Shown: positions 30,070 through 38,222 of the stretch, in pieces
Position numbering within the stretch: position 1 is the first letter of the stretch
Layout: every line of letters starts with the position of its first letter
NCBI RefSeq assembly: GCF_000826065.2
Contig: NZ_LN623542.1
Coordinates: forward strand, 590,715-654,714
DNA from: Tessaracoccus massiliensis
GTDB taxonomy: Bacteria > Actinomycetota > Actinomycetes > Propionibacteriales > Propionibacteriaceae
DNA length: 64,000 nucleotides
Direction: 5' to 3'
Made by a program: the position numbers and the translations under genes
Notes under the pieces: generated by a model
What the model was told of the DNA's origin: nothing
Database searches by the model: none
The model's input: only the letters and a program-made list of their open reading frames with translations

Positions 30070-30261
30070 CCGTGGGGAAGGGGCGGATTTACTTCGTCAC
30101 GCGTTCGCTACTTCGTCGCAGAGCGCGGCTCAGAACGGCGCTGGGTAGGCGGGCGTTCGGGGAGAGGCCGGTGTCCGCGTCACAGACGGAACCACGATCC
30201 TGCGAACCACGCACCGGCCGATGGGGCTCCACTCGGGCGGGGGCCGGCCCCTTCCCCACGG
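30070..30261. repeat. Fold-back element (192 bp)
   Basis: Perfect 15-bp outer arms (30070-30084 with 30247-30261, CCGTGGGGAAGGGGC) and inner arms 30166-30173 with 30212-30219. Its sequence is unrelated to the fold-back at 29518. Confidence 0.7.
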
Positions 30262-30410
30262 CGACCCGGGCGGTGGATCAGGTGCTGGACATGCTGCGGG
30301 GCCCTTCGTCGTTCGCGCGGGCGCTCGCGCTCAGGGACCAGACGCTGTAGGGATGTCGACACGCTACGCCTCTCGTTCCGGGCGGGCAGCGGCTCAACCA
30401 GCGCTGGAGG

Positions 30411-30447
30411 GGTTTCGACACTGCCCGCTGCGCTCGCAGGCTCAACC
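30411..30447. repeat. REP-like family A copy (inverted)
   Basis: GGTTTCGACACTGCCCGCTG then CGCTCGCAGGCTCAACC: the reverse complement of the copies at 29389 and 38179 with one or two differences. A more diverged copy lies just before it (30353-30400). Confidence 0.8.
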
Positions 30448-30598
30448 AGCGTCGCGGGCGCGACGCTCTCAGGGTTGGCGGGGGGGTCGCGTCGTCGCTC
30501 AGTACACAGCGACGCTTGCGTTGAGTGTCGCTGGGAGTGGCAAGGGATTGAAGTGCCAGCGTCCACGGCTCGCCTGAGACGCACGCCCAAGCGCTGGT

Positions 30599-30614
30599 TG
30601 TTGCACGTGAAACA
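30599..30614. promoter_or_regulatory. parS-like site 1
   Basis: TGTTGCACGTGAAACA, one mismatch from the parS palindrome TGTTTCACGTGAAACA. It lies upstream of rsmG. Confidence 0.75.
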
Positions 30615-30666
30615 TTCACCTTCACCTGAGAGGTCGTCCGCGTGCATACAGGCGCGTGTTGGTGGC

Positions 30667-31326
30667 ATGGTTGGAGTCATGGAGCCCATGGAGCACGACG
30701 CCTCGATCGCGGAAGATGCCGTAGCCGCGACACTGTTTTCGGTATATCCGCATGCCGAGGAAGAGTTAAAACGATATGTCGATATATTGGCATCTCGAGG
30801 TTTGGAGTGGGGCCTGATGGGGCCGCGGGAGGGATCCAGGCTATGGCAGAGGCACATCGGCAACTCGCTGGCATTGGTGGATCCACTGCCTCAAGGCGTG
30901 ACGGTGGCTGACATCGGTAGCGGCGCCGGGCTTCCCGGGATTCCCCTGGCTATCGCCCGGCCTGATCTGCAGATCACGCTGATTGAGTCGCTGAAGCGCC
31001 GCGCGAAGTTCCTCGAACTGGCCATTGAGGAGCTTGGGCTTGACGATCGGGTGGTCGTGTTGCGGGGGCGCGCCGAGGACGTCACCGAGACCTTTGACGT
31101 GGTGGTCTGCCGAGCGGTCGCACCCCTTGAGAAGTTGCTGCGTTGGACCACTCCCCTGTTCTGCCCGGGTGGATCGTTGCTGGCACTCAAGGGCGAATCA
31201 GCTGAGGACGAGATCCGGAACGCCTCGAAGCTCCTGAAGGCGAGCAAGCTCAAGGCCGATGTGATTGAACTGCAGGCAGCACCTGAGGTTGAGGGCACGC
31301 GGGCCATTCGGGTGCAGCGAGTTTGA
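30667..31326 (+). CDS. rsmG: 16S rRNA (guanine-N7) methyltransferase RsmG
   Basis: 219 residues. It methylates 16S rRNA G527 (E. coli numbering). Seen: RLWQRHIGNSLALVDPL, the SAM-binding ADIGSGAGLPGIPLAI (about 82-97), and VCRAVAPLEKLL, all RsmG hallmarks. Start choice is uncertain among ATGs at 30667, 30679 and 30688; 30667 is given. The frame is open further upstream through repeat DNA, which I do not count as coding. It precedes parA with a 359-bp gap holding repeats and parS. Confidence 0.93.
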   Translation: MVGVMEPMEHDASIAEDAVAATLFSVYPHAEEELKRYVDILASRGLEWGLMGPREGSRLWQRHIGNSLALVDPLPQGVTVADIGSGAGLPGIPLAIARPDLQITLIESLKRRAKFLELAIEELGLDDRVVVLRGRAEDVTETFDVVVCRAVAPLEKLLRWTTPLFCPGGSLLALKGESAEDEIRNASKLLKASKLKADVIELQAAPEVEGTRAIRVQRV

Positions 31327-31685
31327 CGCCTGTTCAAAGATCTGAGGGTTGCTCCGCGGTGGATCGGCCGCCTTGTAGGGCGTGACTAGGAGCTTAACTC
31401 TTATGGATGAGGTGATGGATCGGCTGCGGGGGCCCTTCGTCGTTCGCTGGCTCGCATCCTTCGACCAGACGCACTGCTCGTTCCTCGCAAGCGCATGGCT
31501 CCCGGACAGGAGCTCGCTGGCGAGCGCTCAGGGACTGAATGCGGAGGTCCTTCGTGTCGACGCGTCCTGTGCTGTGTGTGGGGATGGACCCAGCACAAGC
31601 GCGGTGTTTCACGTGAAACGGCCACCGAATCGTGTCTGTCCGACGGGTTGGGTAGAGTTCACCTGAACCCCAAGGAGGCCTCTCG
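31327..31685. other. rsmG-parA spacer with REP-like repeats
   Basis: No gene seen. A long family B composite lies at about 31407-31535 (CTTCGTCGTTCGCTGG to GCGCTCAGGGACT), followed by a parS site at 31606. AAGGAGG for parA closes the spacer. Confidence 0.65.
31606..31619. promoter_or_regulatory. parS site 2
   Basis: Perfect palindrome GTTTCACGTGAAAC, about 67 bp before the parA start codon. Confidence 0.92.
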
Positions 31686-32663
31686 ATGGCGTTGTTCTTC
31701 CGCAAACGCAAGCCTGTCACGGACGAGCATGAACTGTGGAAGGACCACAGCAATGTTTCACGTGAAACGTCTGCACAGCCCCGTAGGGCGATGGGCCGCG
31801 AAATCTCCGTCGAGGACGAGTATGGCGATGAGTTCATCGAGTTCGAAGAGCCGAAGCCGACGCTTCCCCGCCCGGCAAAGCCGCGTGTGTTTGTTGTCGC
31901 AAACCAGAAGGGCGGCGTGGGGAAGACCACGACGACGGTCAATGTCGCTACCGCACTGGCACTCGGCGGCCTCAACGTGCTGGTGATCGACATTGACCCC
32001 CAGGGCAACGCTTCCACGGCGCTCGGTGTCGAGCATGCGCCGGGCACTAAGGGGACCTACGAGGTGCTGACTGAGCAGGTCGGGATCATCGAGCATGCGC
32101 AGAACTCGCCGCACTCCCCCAACCTCCACGTACTGCCCGCTGCGATCGACCTCGCGATGGCGGAACTCGAACTCGTGAACGAACGCGGCCGCGAGATGCG
32201 CATGCGCGACGCGATTCAGACCTACATTGACGAATCAGGCGTCGACTACATCTTCTTCGACTGCCCGCCGTCCCTTGGGCTACTCACGCTGAACGCGCTC
32301 GTCGCGGCCACTGAGATTCTGGTGCCGATCCAGACCGAGTACTACGCGCTCGAGGGCGTGTCGCACCTCATGCGCACCATCAACAAGGTCAAGGGCAACC
32401 TGAACGACGACCTGTTCCTCAGCACCATCCTGCTCACCATGTTCGATCCCCGCACCAACCTTTCGCGGGATGTGGCCGACGAAGTGCGTCGTCACTTCCC
32501 CAACGAAACGCTGAGCGTGGAGATCCCGCGCTCGGTCAAAATCGCCGAAGCTCCCGGCTTCGGGCAGACGATCATGACGTACCAGCCGAAGAACGTAGGC
32601 GCTGTGGCGTATCAACAGGCCGCTGAAGAGATCGCCAACCGCGCAGAGAGGGCAAATGACTGA
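31686..32663 (+). CDS. parA: Chromosome-partitioning ATPase ParA
   Basis: 325 residues. Deviant Walker A KGGVGKTTTTVNVA (about 77-90), Walker A' DIDPQGNAS and Walker B FFDCPPSLG place it in the Soj/ParA family that moves ParB-parS complexes. AAGGAGG lies 7 bases before the ATG. The first 65 residues are a polar extension, and part of it is encoded by a perfect parS site (31755-31768). The stop overlaps the parB start (TGATG). Confidence 0.97.
   Translation: MALFFRKRKPVTDEHELWKDHSNVSRETSAQPRRAMGREISVEDEYGDEFIEFEEPKPTLPRPAKPRVFVVANQKGGVGKTTTTVNVATALALGGLNVLVIDIDPQGNASTALGVEHAPGTKGTYEVLTEQVGIIEHAQNSPHSPNLHVLPAAIDLAMAELELVNERGREMRMRDAIQTYIDESGVDYIFFDCPPSLGLLTLNALVAATEILVPIQTEYYALEGVSHLMRTINKVKGNLNDDLFLSTILLTMFDPRTNLSRDVADEVRRHFPNETLSVEIPRSVKIAEAPGFGQTIMTYQPKNVGAVAYQQAAEEIANRAERAND
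31755..31768. promoter_or_regulatory. parS site 3, inside parA
   Basis: Perfect GTTTCACGTGAAAC within codons 24-28 of parA (NVSRET). ParB bound here could affect its own operon. Confidence 0.92.
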
Positions 32664-33550
32664 TGGCCGCCAAGAACACCGGCTTGGGGAGGGGACTGGG
32701 CGACCTCTTCGCCCGTACCGACGGCGACCAGGCGCCGGAGCTCAAGGACGGCTCCCAGTTCCTTGAGATTCCACTCACACAGATCGCTCCCAACCCGCAA
32801 CAGCCCCGGACTTCCTTTGATGAGGATGACCTGGCGGAGTTGGCCGACTCCATCAGGGAGTTCGGCGTGCTCCAGCCCGTGGTGGTGCGGCCCGTGGGTA
32901 AGGACTCGTACGAGCTGATCATGGGGGAGCGACGTCTGCGGGCCAGTATGCTGGCCAAGCAGAAGACGATTCCTGCCATCGTGCGGGGAACCGAGGACCA
33001 GGACCTTCTCCGCGACGCCCTCCTGGAGAACTTGCACCGCGCCAACCTGAACCCCATCGAGGAGGCCCGCGCGTACGGGCAGCTGCTCGACGATTTCAAC
33101 TGCACGCAGGAAGTGCTGTCCCAGCGCATCCACCGTAGCCGGCCACAGATCAGCAACACTCTTCGCCTGCTGAACCTGCCGGAACGCGTGCAGTTGAAGG
33201 TTGCTGCCGGCACCATCTCCGCCGGTCATGCCCGGGCCCTGCTGTCCCTGGAGGACGCCGAGATGCAGGAACTCCTGGCGGACAGGATCATCGCAGAAGG
33301 GCTGTCCGTGCGCTCCACTGAGGAGATCGTCGCACTGGGCAAGAAGCGGGGGAGCGGCCGCACCTCGACCCCGCGTGGTCCGAAGATGCCCAGCGAGAGG
33401 GAACGCGAGATCTCGGGGCAGCTCAGCGATCACTTCGACACCAGGGTGAAGGTCAACATTGGGCGCAACAAAGGCAGGATTACCATCGAGTTCGCCTCCG
33501 GCGAGGACCTGGACAGGATCATGGCCATTCTCGAGGGTCGGAGCATCTGA
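32663..33550 (+). CDS. parB: Chromosome-partitioning protein ParB
   Basis: 295 residues. N-terminal CTPase/ParB domain with the GERRLRAS box (about 90-97) and LLENLHRANLNPIEEA, a central helix-turn-helix (LSQRIHRSRPQISNTLRLLNLP) that reads parS, and a C-terminal dimerisation domain. The N-terminus KNTGLGRGLGDLF is the usual ParA-stimulating peptide. It is translationally coupled to parA. Confidence 0.97.
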   Translation: MAAKNTGLGRGLGDLFARTDGDQAPELKDGSQFLEIPLTQIAPNPQQPRTSFDEDDLAELADSIREFGVLQPVVVRPVGKDSYELIMGERRLRASMLAKQKTIPAIVRGTEDQDLLRDALLENLHRANLNPIEEARAYGQLLDDFNCTQEVLSQRIHRSRPQISNTLRLLNLPERVQLKVAAGTISAGHARALLSLEDAEMQELLADRIIAEGLSVRSTEEIVALGKKRGSGRTSTPRGPKMPSEREREISGQLSDHFDTRVKVNIGRNKGRITIEFASGEDLDRIMAILEGRSI

Positions 33551-33601
33551 TGGCCGCATCCAAACCTGTAAGACTCTAAGACAGCAAAGAGATAAGAAGT
33601 T

Positions 33602-34039
33602 ATGTCGACAAATAGACAGGACGATATGCCTGCCGATGGGCAGGACAGCATGGTGGAGGACGCGGTTCCGGCAGAGGACGTCGTCGTCCTCGACGAGGAG
33701 GACATCGCAGGCGTGAAGGGTGCGCTCACGCGCTACCGCGTCATGGCCTGGCTGGTGGGCATCCTGCTGGTGATCCTCGTGTGCGTGGGCATGCCGCTGA
33801 AGTACATCTGGAGCGACGGCCGCGTCGTGACGTGGACGGGGATTCCGCACGGCTGGCTCTACGCCGTGCTTCTGATCACCGCCTACGACCTCGGTCGGCG
33901 GGTGCAGTGGTCGATCAAGTGGTTCCTGATGATCATGGCAGCAGGAACCGTGCCGTTCCTCAGCTTCGTGGCAGAGCACTTCGCGACGAAGAACGTGAAG
34001 GCGACCATCGCAAGGAGTGAGTCGCAGCACGGGGTGTGA
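33602..34039 (+). CDS. DUF3817 integral membrane protein
   Basis: 145 residues. An acidic cytoplasmic N-terminus (about 1-40) and three hydrophobic helices (about 47-66, 83-100, 104-124) with the family pattern GALTRYRVMAWLVG and WTGIPHGWLYAVLL. DUF3817 proteins are small actinobacterial membrane proteins of unknown role. It lies 51 bp after parB on the same strand; a family B repeat follows. Confidence 0.82.
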   Translation: MSTNRQDDMPADGQDSMVEDAVPAEDVVVLDEEDIAGVKGALTRYRVMAWLVGILLVILVCVGMPLKYIWSDGRVVTWTGIPHGWLYAVLLITAYDLGRRVQWSIKWFLMIMAAGTVPFLSFVAEHFATKNVKATIARSESQHGV

Positions 34040-34067
34040 ACTGCAGTCTGTGGTGCAGGCGTCGGAC

Positions 34068-34150
34068 ACGCTGCGGGCGCTCTTCGTCGTGCCCGGCTCG
34101 TTCCTCGCGGGGCACGCTCAGGGACCGATTGCGGGGAGTCCTCGGAGCGA
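34068..34150. repeat. REP-like family B copy
   Basis: GCTCTTCGTCGTGCCCGGC to CACGCTCAGGGACCG. It lies between the convergent DUF3817 and SURF1 genes. Confidence 0.65.
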
Positions 34151-34155
34151 CCGGC

Positions 34156-34872
34156 TCAATCAGCGGGGGTCTTGGCGAGCCTCTTCTTCTCGTCCTTGCC
34201 CAATTGGTGCGCGGTGTACAGGCCGAAGGCGATGCCGCCGGTGGCGAAGACCCACCACTGCAGCGCGTAGCCGCGGTGCGTGGGCGACCCCTCGGCCGCG
34301 GGTAGCACAAGTTCGGCCTCGGCGAGGCCCTGGGCTTCCGAGTCTGACCCGTGGAGCGTGACATAGCCCCCGATCAGGGGAGAGGGCCACTCCTGGGCCA
34401 GTTCCTGGATCCGGACGGTGCGCATGTCGGCGACCTCGGTGCCCCCGCCGTCGCCAGGCAGGTCGGGCGCCAGGAAGATGGCCTCCACATCGTGCACGCC
34501 GGGGGGCGGTGCAGGGATGCCGTCCTCGACGGAGGCCGGATCCAGTGCGCCGCGCACGACGGCGATGTGGCGCCCGTCCTCCAGCCGCATCGCCGTCAGC
34601 ACCCGCCACGGCGCGGACTCGCCCACCGTGACCTCGTACTCCGGGAGGTACTCGCCGGTGAACGTGACGCGCTTGCCGTAGACGTCCTGGACCTCGCCGT
34701 CCGCCGAGACGGCGTCGGCCAGCGGCGTGGCGGGCTCGGCGGCGCGTTCGGCGGAGACGTCGCGCGTCGACTCCTCGTAGGACGACATCTGCCACACACC
34801 CAGCCACATCATCACCGCCGCGATGACCAAGCCCACCGCGATGGCGACGGCCTGCTTGGCCCGGACGCTCAC
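34156..34872 (-). CDS. SURF1 family cytochrome oxidase assembly protein
   Basis: 238 residues. An N-terminal helix (about 8-27), an extracytoplasmic beta-rich domain (VTFTGEYLPEYEV; RVLTAMRLEDG) and a C-terminal helix (about 207-224, YALQWWVFATGGIAFGLY) give the standard SURF1 topology. It assists cytochrome c oxidase maturation. The start overlaps the end of ddl; it is the last gene of the trxA operon. No oxidase genes are in this window. Confidence 0.88.
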   Translation of the reverse strand: MSVRAKQAVAIAVGLVIAAVMMWLGVWQMSSYEESTRDVSAERAAEPATPLADAVSADGEVQDVYGKRVTFTGEYLPEYEVTVGESAPWRVLTAMRLEDGRHIAVVRGALDPASVEDGIPAPPPGVHDVEAIFLAPDLPGDGGGTEVADMRTVRIQELAQEWPSPLIGGYVTLHGSDSEAQGLAEAELVLPAAEGSPTHRGYALQWWVFATGGIAFGLYTAHQLGKDEKKRLAKTPAD

Positions 34873-35801
34873 GACGCGTTCGCCTGCGCGAGGAGCGAGG
34901 CGAACACCTCCCCGAGGTCTCGGCCGGCAGCCTCGAAGGCCAGCGGCGCCAGCGACGTCTCGGTCATACCCGGCGCCACGTTGCCCTCGAAGAACACCGG
35001 CCCGTCGGCGGTGACCATCATGTCCACGCGGGACAGGTGACGCAGCCCGAGAGCCTGATGCACCTTGACCGCCAACTCCTGCGCCGCGGCGAGGGCGTCG
35101 TCAGGTAACTCGGCCGGGGTCACGAAGCGCGTGGCGCCAGCGGTGTAGCGGGATTCGTAGTCGTAGACTCCGCTCTCCGGCCGGATCTCCACCGGCGGGA
35201 GGGCGACGGGGCCGTCACCCTCGTCGAGCACCGTGACGGCGACCTCGGTGCCCTCCAGGTACTGCTCGATCACCGCCACGGGCCCGTAGGCGTAGGCGGC
35301 GACGAGCGCGCTGGGCAGCGAGGCCGCGTCGTCGACCTTGGTGGCACCCAACGCCGAGCCCGAGCGGGCCGGCTTCACCATGAGCGGGTAGCCCAGTTGC
35401 TGGCCGATCGACTCCATCAGGGCGGGGGCGCCCAGCTCGCGGAAGATGTCATGGGGCAGCGCGATCTGGCGCGGCGCGGCCAGCCCGGCGGCGGTCACCA
35501 CCGACGTGGCGATGGACTTGTCGAACGTCAGCCGCGAAGCCGCCCCGGTGGGCCCCACGAACGGCACGCCCAGCACCTCGAGCACCTCGCGCAGGGCGCC
35601 GTCCTCGCCCAGCCCGCCGTGCAGCATGGGCACGACGACGGGGTTGTCGGTGCCGCGGATCAGCTCCACCAGGTCAGCGTTGACGTCGGTCTCGACGACG
35701 GCGCACCCAGCGTCGCGGAGCGCCTGGGCCACGCGTCGACCGCTGCGCAATGACACGTCCCGCTCGTGGCTGAGACCTCCTGCGATGACGATGACGTTCA
35801 C
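34869..35801 (-). CDS. D-alanine--D-alanine ligase family protein
   Basis: 310 residues from the GTG at 35801, chosen because AAGGAG lies about eight bases upstream. ATP-grasp fold: N-terminal VIAGGLSHERDVSLRSG (Ddl signature), VVVPMLHGGLGEDG, MVKPARSGSALG (ATP-binding loop) and the metal-binding FFEGNVAPGM, where Ddl usually has NEINTxPG-like residues. It would form the D-Ala-D-Ala dipeptide of peptidoglycan. It is shorter than typical Ddl (about 330-370), so it may be a Ddl-like paralog. It sits between the aminotransferase and SURF1 genes. Confidence 0.85.
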   Translation of the reverse strand: MNVIVIAGGLSHERDVSLRSGRRVAQALRDAGCAVVETDVNADLVELIRGTDNPVVVPMLHGGLGEDGALREVLEVLGVPFVGPTGAASRLTFDKSIATSVVTAAGLAAPRQIALPHDIFRELGAPALMESIGQQLGYPLMVKPARSGSALGATKVDDAASLPSALVAAYAYGPVAVIEQYLEGTEVAVTVLDEGDGPVALPPVEIRPESGVYDYESRYTAGATRFVTPAELPDDALAAAQELAVKVHQALGLRHLSRVDMMVTADGPVFFEGNVAPGMTETSLAPLAFEAAGRDLGEVFASLLAQANAS

Positions 35802-35815
35802 GGCATAACTCCTTG

Positions 35816-37117
35816 TCAACTCAGGTTGGGGCCCGGGCCCGCGGGGCGTCGTGGTTCAAGGGGGGAGGAGGTGTGGACGCCGAAGATGTCCATCATGTCG
35901 AGTTCGCGGCGCACCACCTCGGCGAAGCGCTGCACGCCGTCGCGGATGCGTTCCGCGGTGGGGAAGCAGAACGAGAGCCGCACGTTGCGGGCGCCTTGAC
36001 CGTCGGCGTAGAAGGCGTTGCCCGGCACGAACGCGACCCTGGCGTCGACCCCTCGCGGCAGCATCGCCTGCGAATCGAGACCCTCGGGGAGCGTGACCCA
36101 CACGAAGAAGCCACCCGCGGGATGCGTCCAGGAGGTGCCGGCCGGCATCTCCTCCGCCAGGGAGTCCAGCATCGCGTCGCGGCGGCCGCGGTACATGTCG
36201 CGGAACACCACCACCTGGCCCCTCCAATCGTGGTTGGCCAGGTAGTTGCTGATGGCGAACTGGCTGAACACCGGCGGGCACAGCGTGGCTGATTCCTGCG
36301 CCAGCACCAGCTTCTCGCGGACGGCGTGCGGGGCGAGCACCCAGCCGACCCGGAACCCTGGAGCGAAGGTCTTGGAGAACGAGCCCAGGTAGATCACGTC
36401 ATCTGCCTCGGCACGCATCGCGGGGATGGGCTCGGCGTCGAGCGCGAGCAGCCCGTACGGATTGTCCTCCACCACGAGGACGCCGGCGGCGCGGCAGGCA
36501 GCCACGATGTCGAGGCGACGCCGGGCCGATTGCGTCACCCCGGAGGGGTTGTTGTAGTTGGGGATCGTGTAGAGGAACTTGATGCGCTTGCCCTGCGCCT
36601 GAACGCGCGCCACCGTCTCCAGTAGCGCGACCGGATCGAGGCCCTCGTCGTCTGAGGGAACGTGCACCACTTCCACCTGATAGCTCAGGAAGGTGCCCAG
36701 GGCCCCCACGTACGACGGCGATTCGGCCAGCACCACGTCTCCGGGGTCGCAGAAGATGCGGGTGACCATGTCCAGGCCCTGCTGCGAACCGGCGGTGATC
36801 ACCACGTCGTCGGGATGCGCGGTGATCCCTTCGAGCGCCATCACGTCGAGGATCTGCTCGCGCAACTCGGGCTCGCCCTGGCCGGAGCCGTACTGCATCA
36901 CCTGCGTGCCGCGGGTGCGGATCATCTCCGCCATGGAGTCGGCGATGTCGCCGAGGGGCAGGTCCTTGATGTTGGGCATGCCGCCTGCCAGCGACACGAT
37001 CTCCGGCCGGTTGGCCACGGCGAACAGCGCCCGTACGGCGGAGACGCGCATGCCCTTGGTGCGCTCCGAGTAGTTGTCGACGAACCGGTCGAGCCGGGTG
37101 TCATGGCGCTCGTTCAC
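35816..37117 (-). CDS. PLP-dependent aminotransferase (fold type I)
   Basis: 433 residues in the MocR/2-aminoadipate-aminotransferase-like class, without a GntR domain. Seen: GGMPNIKDLP, QYGSGQGEPELREQI, TAGSQQGLDM, YTIPNYNNPSG, VVEDNPYGLL, and the PLP-lysine region SFSKTFAPGFRVGW. The substrate is not predictable. The start overlaps the stop of the gene upstream by 4 bases, and ddl begins 14 bp past the end. Confidence 0.9.
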   Translation of the reverse strand: MNERHDTRLDRFVDNYSERTKGMRVSAVRALFAVANRPEIVSLAGGMPNIKDLPLGDIADSMAEMIRTRGTQVMQYGSGQGEPELREQILDVMALEGITAHPDDVVITAGSQQGLDMVTRIFCDPGDVVLAESPSYVGALGTFLSYQVEVVHVPSDDEGLDPVALLETVARVQAQGKRIKFLYTIPNYNNPSGVTQSARRRLDIVAACRAAGVLVVEDNPYGLLALDAEPIPAMRAEADDVIYLGSFSKTFAPGFRVGWVLAPHAVREKLVLAQESATLCPPVFSQFAISNYLANHDWRGQVVVFRDMYRGRRDAMLDSLAEEMPAGTSWTHPAGGFFVWVTLPEGLDSQAMLPRGVDARVAFVPGNAFYADGQGARNVRLSFCFPTAERIRDGVQRFAEVVRRELDMMDIFGVHTSSPLEPRRPAGPGPNLS

Positions 37118-37707
37118 TGGCCCATTTCCTCCTCGATGCGCTCCAGGGTTTCGGCCACCGCGCTCCTGGGCTGTTGGGTGACGGAGGCCAGCAGGATGCC
37201 CACCTCGTCGATCACGTGCGCGCAGGCTGATTCACCGGTGTCTTCCGAGACGCCACAGTAGATTCCGCTGCCGGGGCTGGTCTCCTGCGCCGCCTCGATG
37301 GCCACGTTGGTCAGGAAATCGGCCACGTTGGGCTCCGGCCAGGTGAGGACCAGCACGACGGTGTGCTCACCATCGGTGTAATCGGCCTGGACGATCTGCT
37401 GGTTGGCGGGCGCCGGTCCGGTGGATTCGTTGACTTGGCCGCGCACGAGATCGTCCACCACGACGGGGGGCTCCAGCGCGAACGCCGGCGTGGGGGTGGG
37501 CGTCGGCTCAATGGACGGGCCCGGCCTCGGCCCGGGGTCGCCGAGTTCGGCACCGATGAGCCCGCCACCGAGCATCAGGACGGCGACACCCGCAGCCAGG
37601 GCAGGTTTCACCCAGCCGGGCATGGGCGGCCCCGCCCCCTCAGCAGGCTGGGGGGAGACCTTCTTCCAGCCTTCTGAGGGGGTGATGTCGCCGCTGGGCT
37701 CAGTCAT
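37114..37707 (-). CDS. Single-pass membrane protein in trx operon
   Basis: 197 residues from the ATG at 37707, which shares a base with the trxA stop. A cytoplasmic N-terminus, one helix (about 32-55, VKPALAAGVAVLMLGGG), a Pro-rich spacer (about 58-85) and an outer domain of about 110 residues with Cys pairs (IYCGVSEDTGESACAHVIDE). No family recognised. Its tight coupling to trxA suggests a link to envelope redox, but that is inference. Confidence 0.75.
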   Translation of the reverse strand: MTEPSGDITPSEGWKKVSPQPAEGAGPPMPGWVKPALAAGVAVLMLGGGLIGAELGDPGPRPGPSIEPTPTPTPAFALEPPVVVDDLVRGQVNESTGPAPANQQIVQADYTDGEHTVVLVLTWPEPNVADFLTNVAIEAAQETSPGSGIYCGVSEDTGESACAHVIDEVGILLASVTQQPRSAVAETLERIEEEMGQ

Positions 37708-38024
37708 CAGACCAGCTCGTCGATGGCCTTCGTGAGCGCCTTCTTGGTCTTGGCGCCCGAGAGGGAATTGACCACACGGCCACCCTGGAAGAACTGGAGC
37801 GTGGGCAGGGACAGCACACCCTGCTGGGCGGCGAGGTTGGGGTTGGCGTTGGTGTCGACCTTCACGAACTTCACGTTGCCGTACTGGGCGTCGAGTTCGT
37901 CGAGGATGGGCGCCATCTGCTTGCAGGGCGCGCACCAATCGGCCCAGTAGTCGACGATCACCAGGCCGCCGGCCATCAGTACCTCGTCGGCGAACGTCTT
38001 CTCGGTCACATCGGCAATAGGCAT
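37707..38024 (-). CDS. trxA: Thioredoxin
   Basis: 105 residues with active site WADWCAPCKQM (about 30-40) in a classic thioredoxin fold, and the cis-Pro segment SLPTLQFF. It is a cytoplasmic disulfide reductase, reduced by the TrxB encoded just upstream. It heads a five-gene minus-strand run with overlapping ends. Confidence 0.97.
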   Translation of the reverse strand: MPIADVTEKTFADEVLMAGGLVIVDYWADWCAPCKQMAPILDELDAQYGNVKFVKVDTNANPNLAAQQGVLSLPTLQFFQGGRVVNSLSGAKTKKALTKAIDELV

Positions 38025-38178
38025 CTCAATCTCCGTTCACGATCAGGTCGGGTTGCGCCGCTGCCCGTCAAGAACCAGCGGCGCAGCGCGTGGGAAACCC
38101 GGTGGGTTTCCCGTCAAGCTTGCCGTGTCAGCTTACGGGTTTCTGCGGACCGTTGGTTTCGACACGACCGCGTTCATT

Positions 38179-38215
38179 GGTTGAGCCTGCGAGCGCAGCG
38201 AGCAGTGTCGAAACC
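38179..38215. repeat. REP-like family A copy
   Basis: GGTTGAGCCTGCGAGCGCAG then CGAGCAGTGTCGAAACC, 37 bp, in the 198-bp trxB-trxA gap. A partial inverted copy (GGTTTCGACACG) precedes it at about 38155. Confidence 0.85.
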
Positions 38216-38222
38216 GGGCGGT

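Larger units (their letters stand above)
29361..30666. other. Gene-poor 1.3-kb spacer packed with palindromic repeats
   Basis: No convincing gene on either strand. Contents in order: family A copy (29389-29425), family B piece (about 29434-29475), fold-back element (29518-29643), degenerate family B sequence (about 29874-30030), fold-back element (30070-30261), family B copy (about 30286-30345), degenerate then good family A copies (30353-30400 and 30411-30447), and a parS-like site (30599-30614). The jag-rsmG gap is normally short in related genomes. Confidence 0.75.

Noticed and set aside
30034-30666. Upstream extension of the rsmG frame
   Set aside because: The extra 211 codons run through palindromic repeats and do not resemble RsmG.
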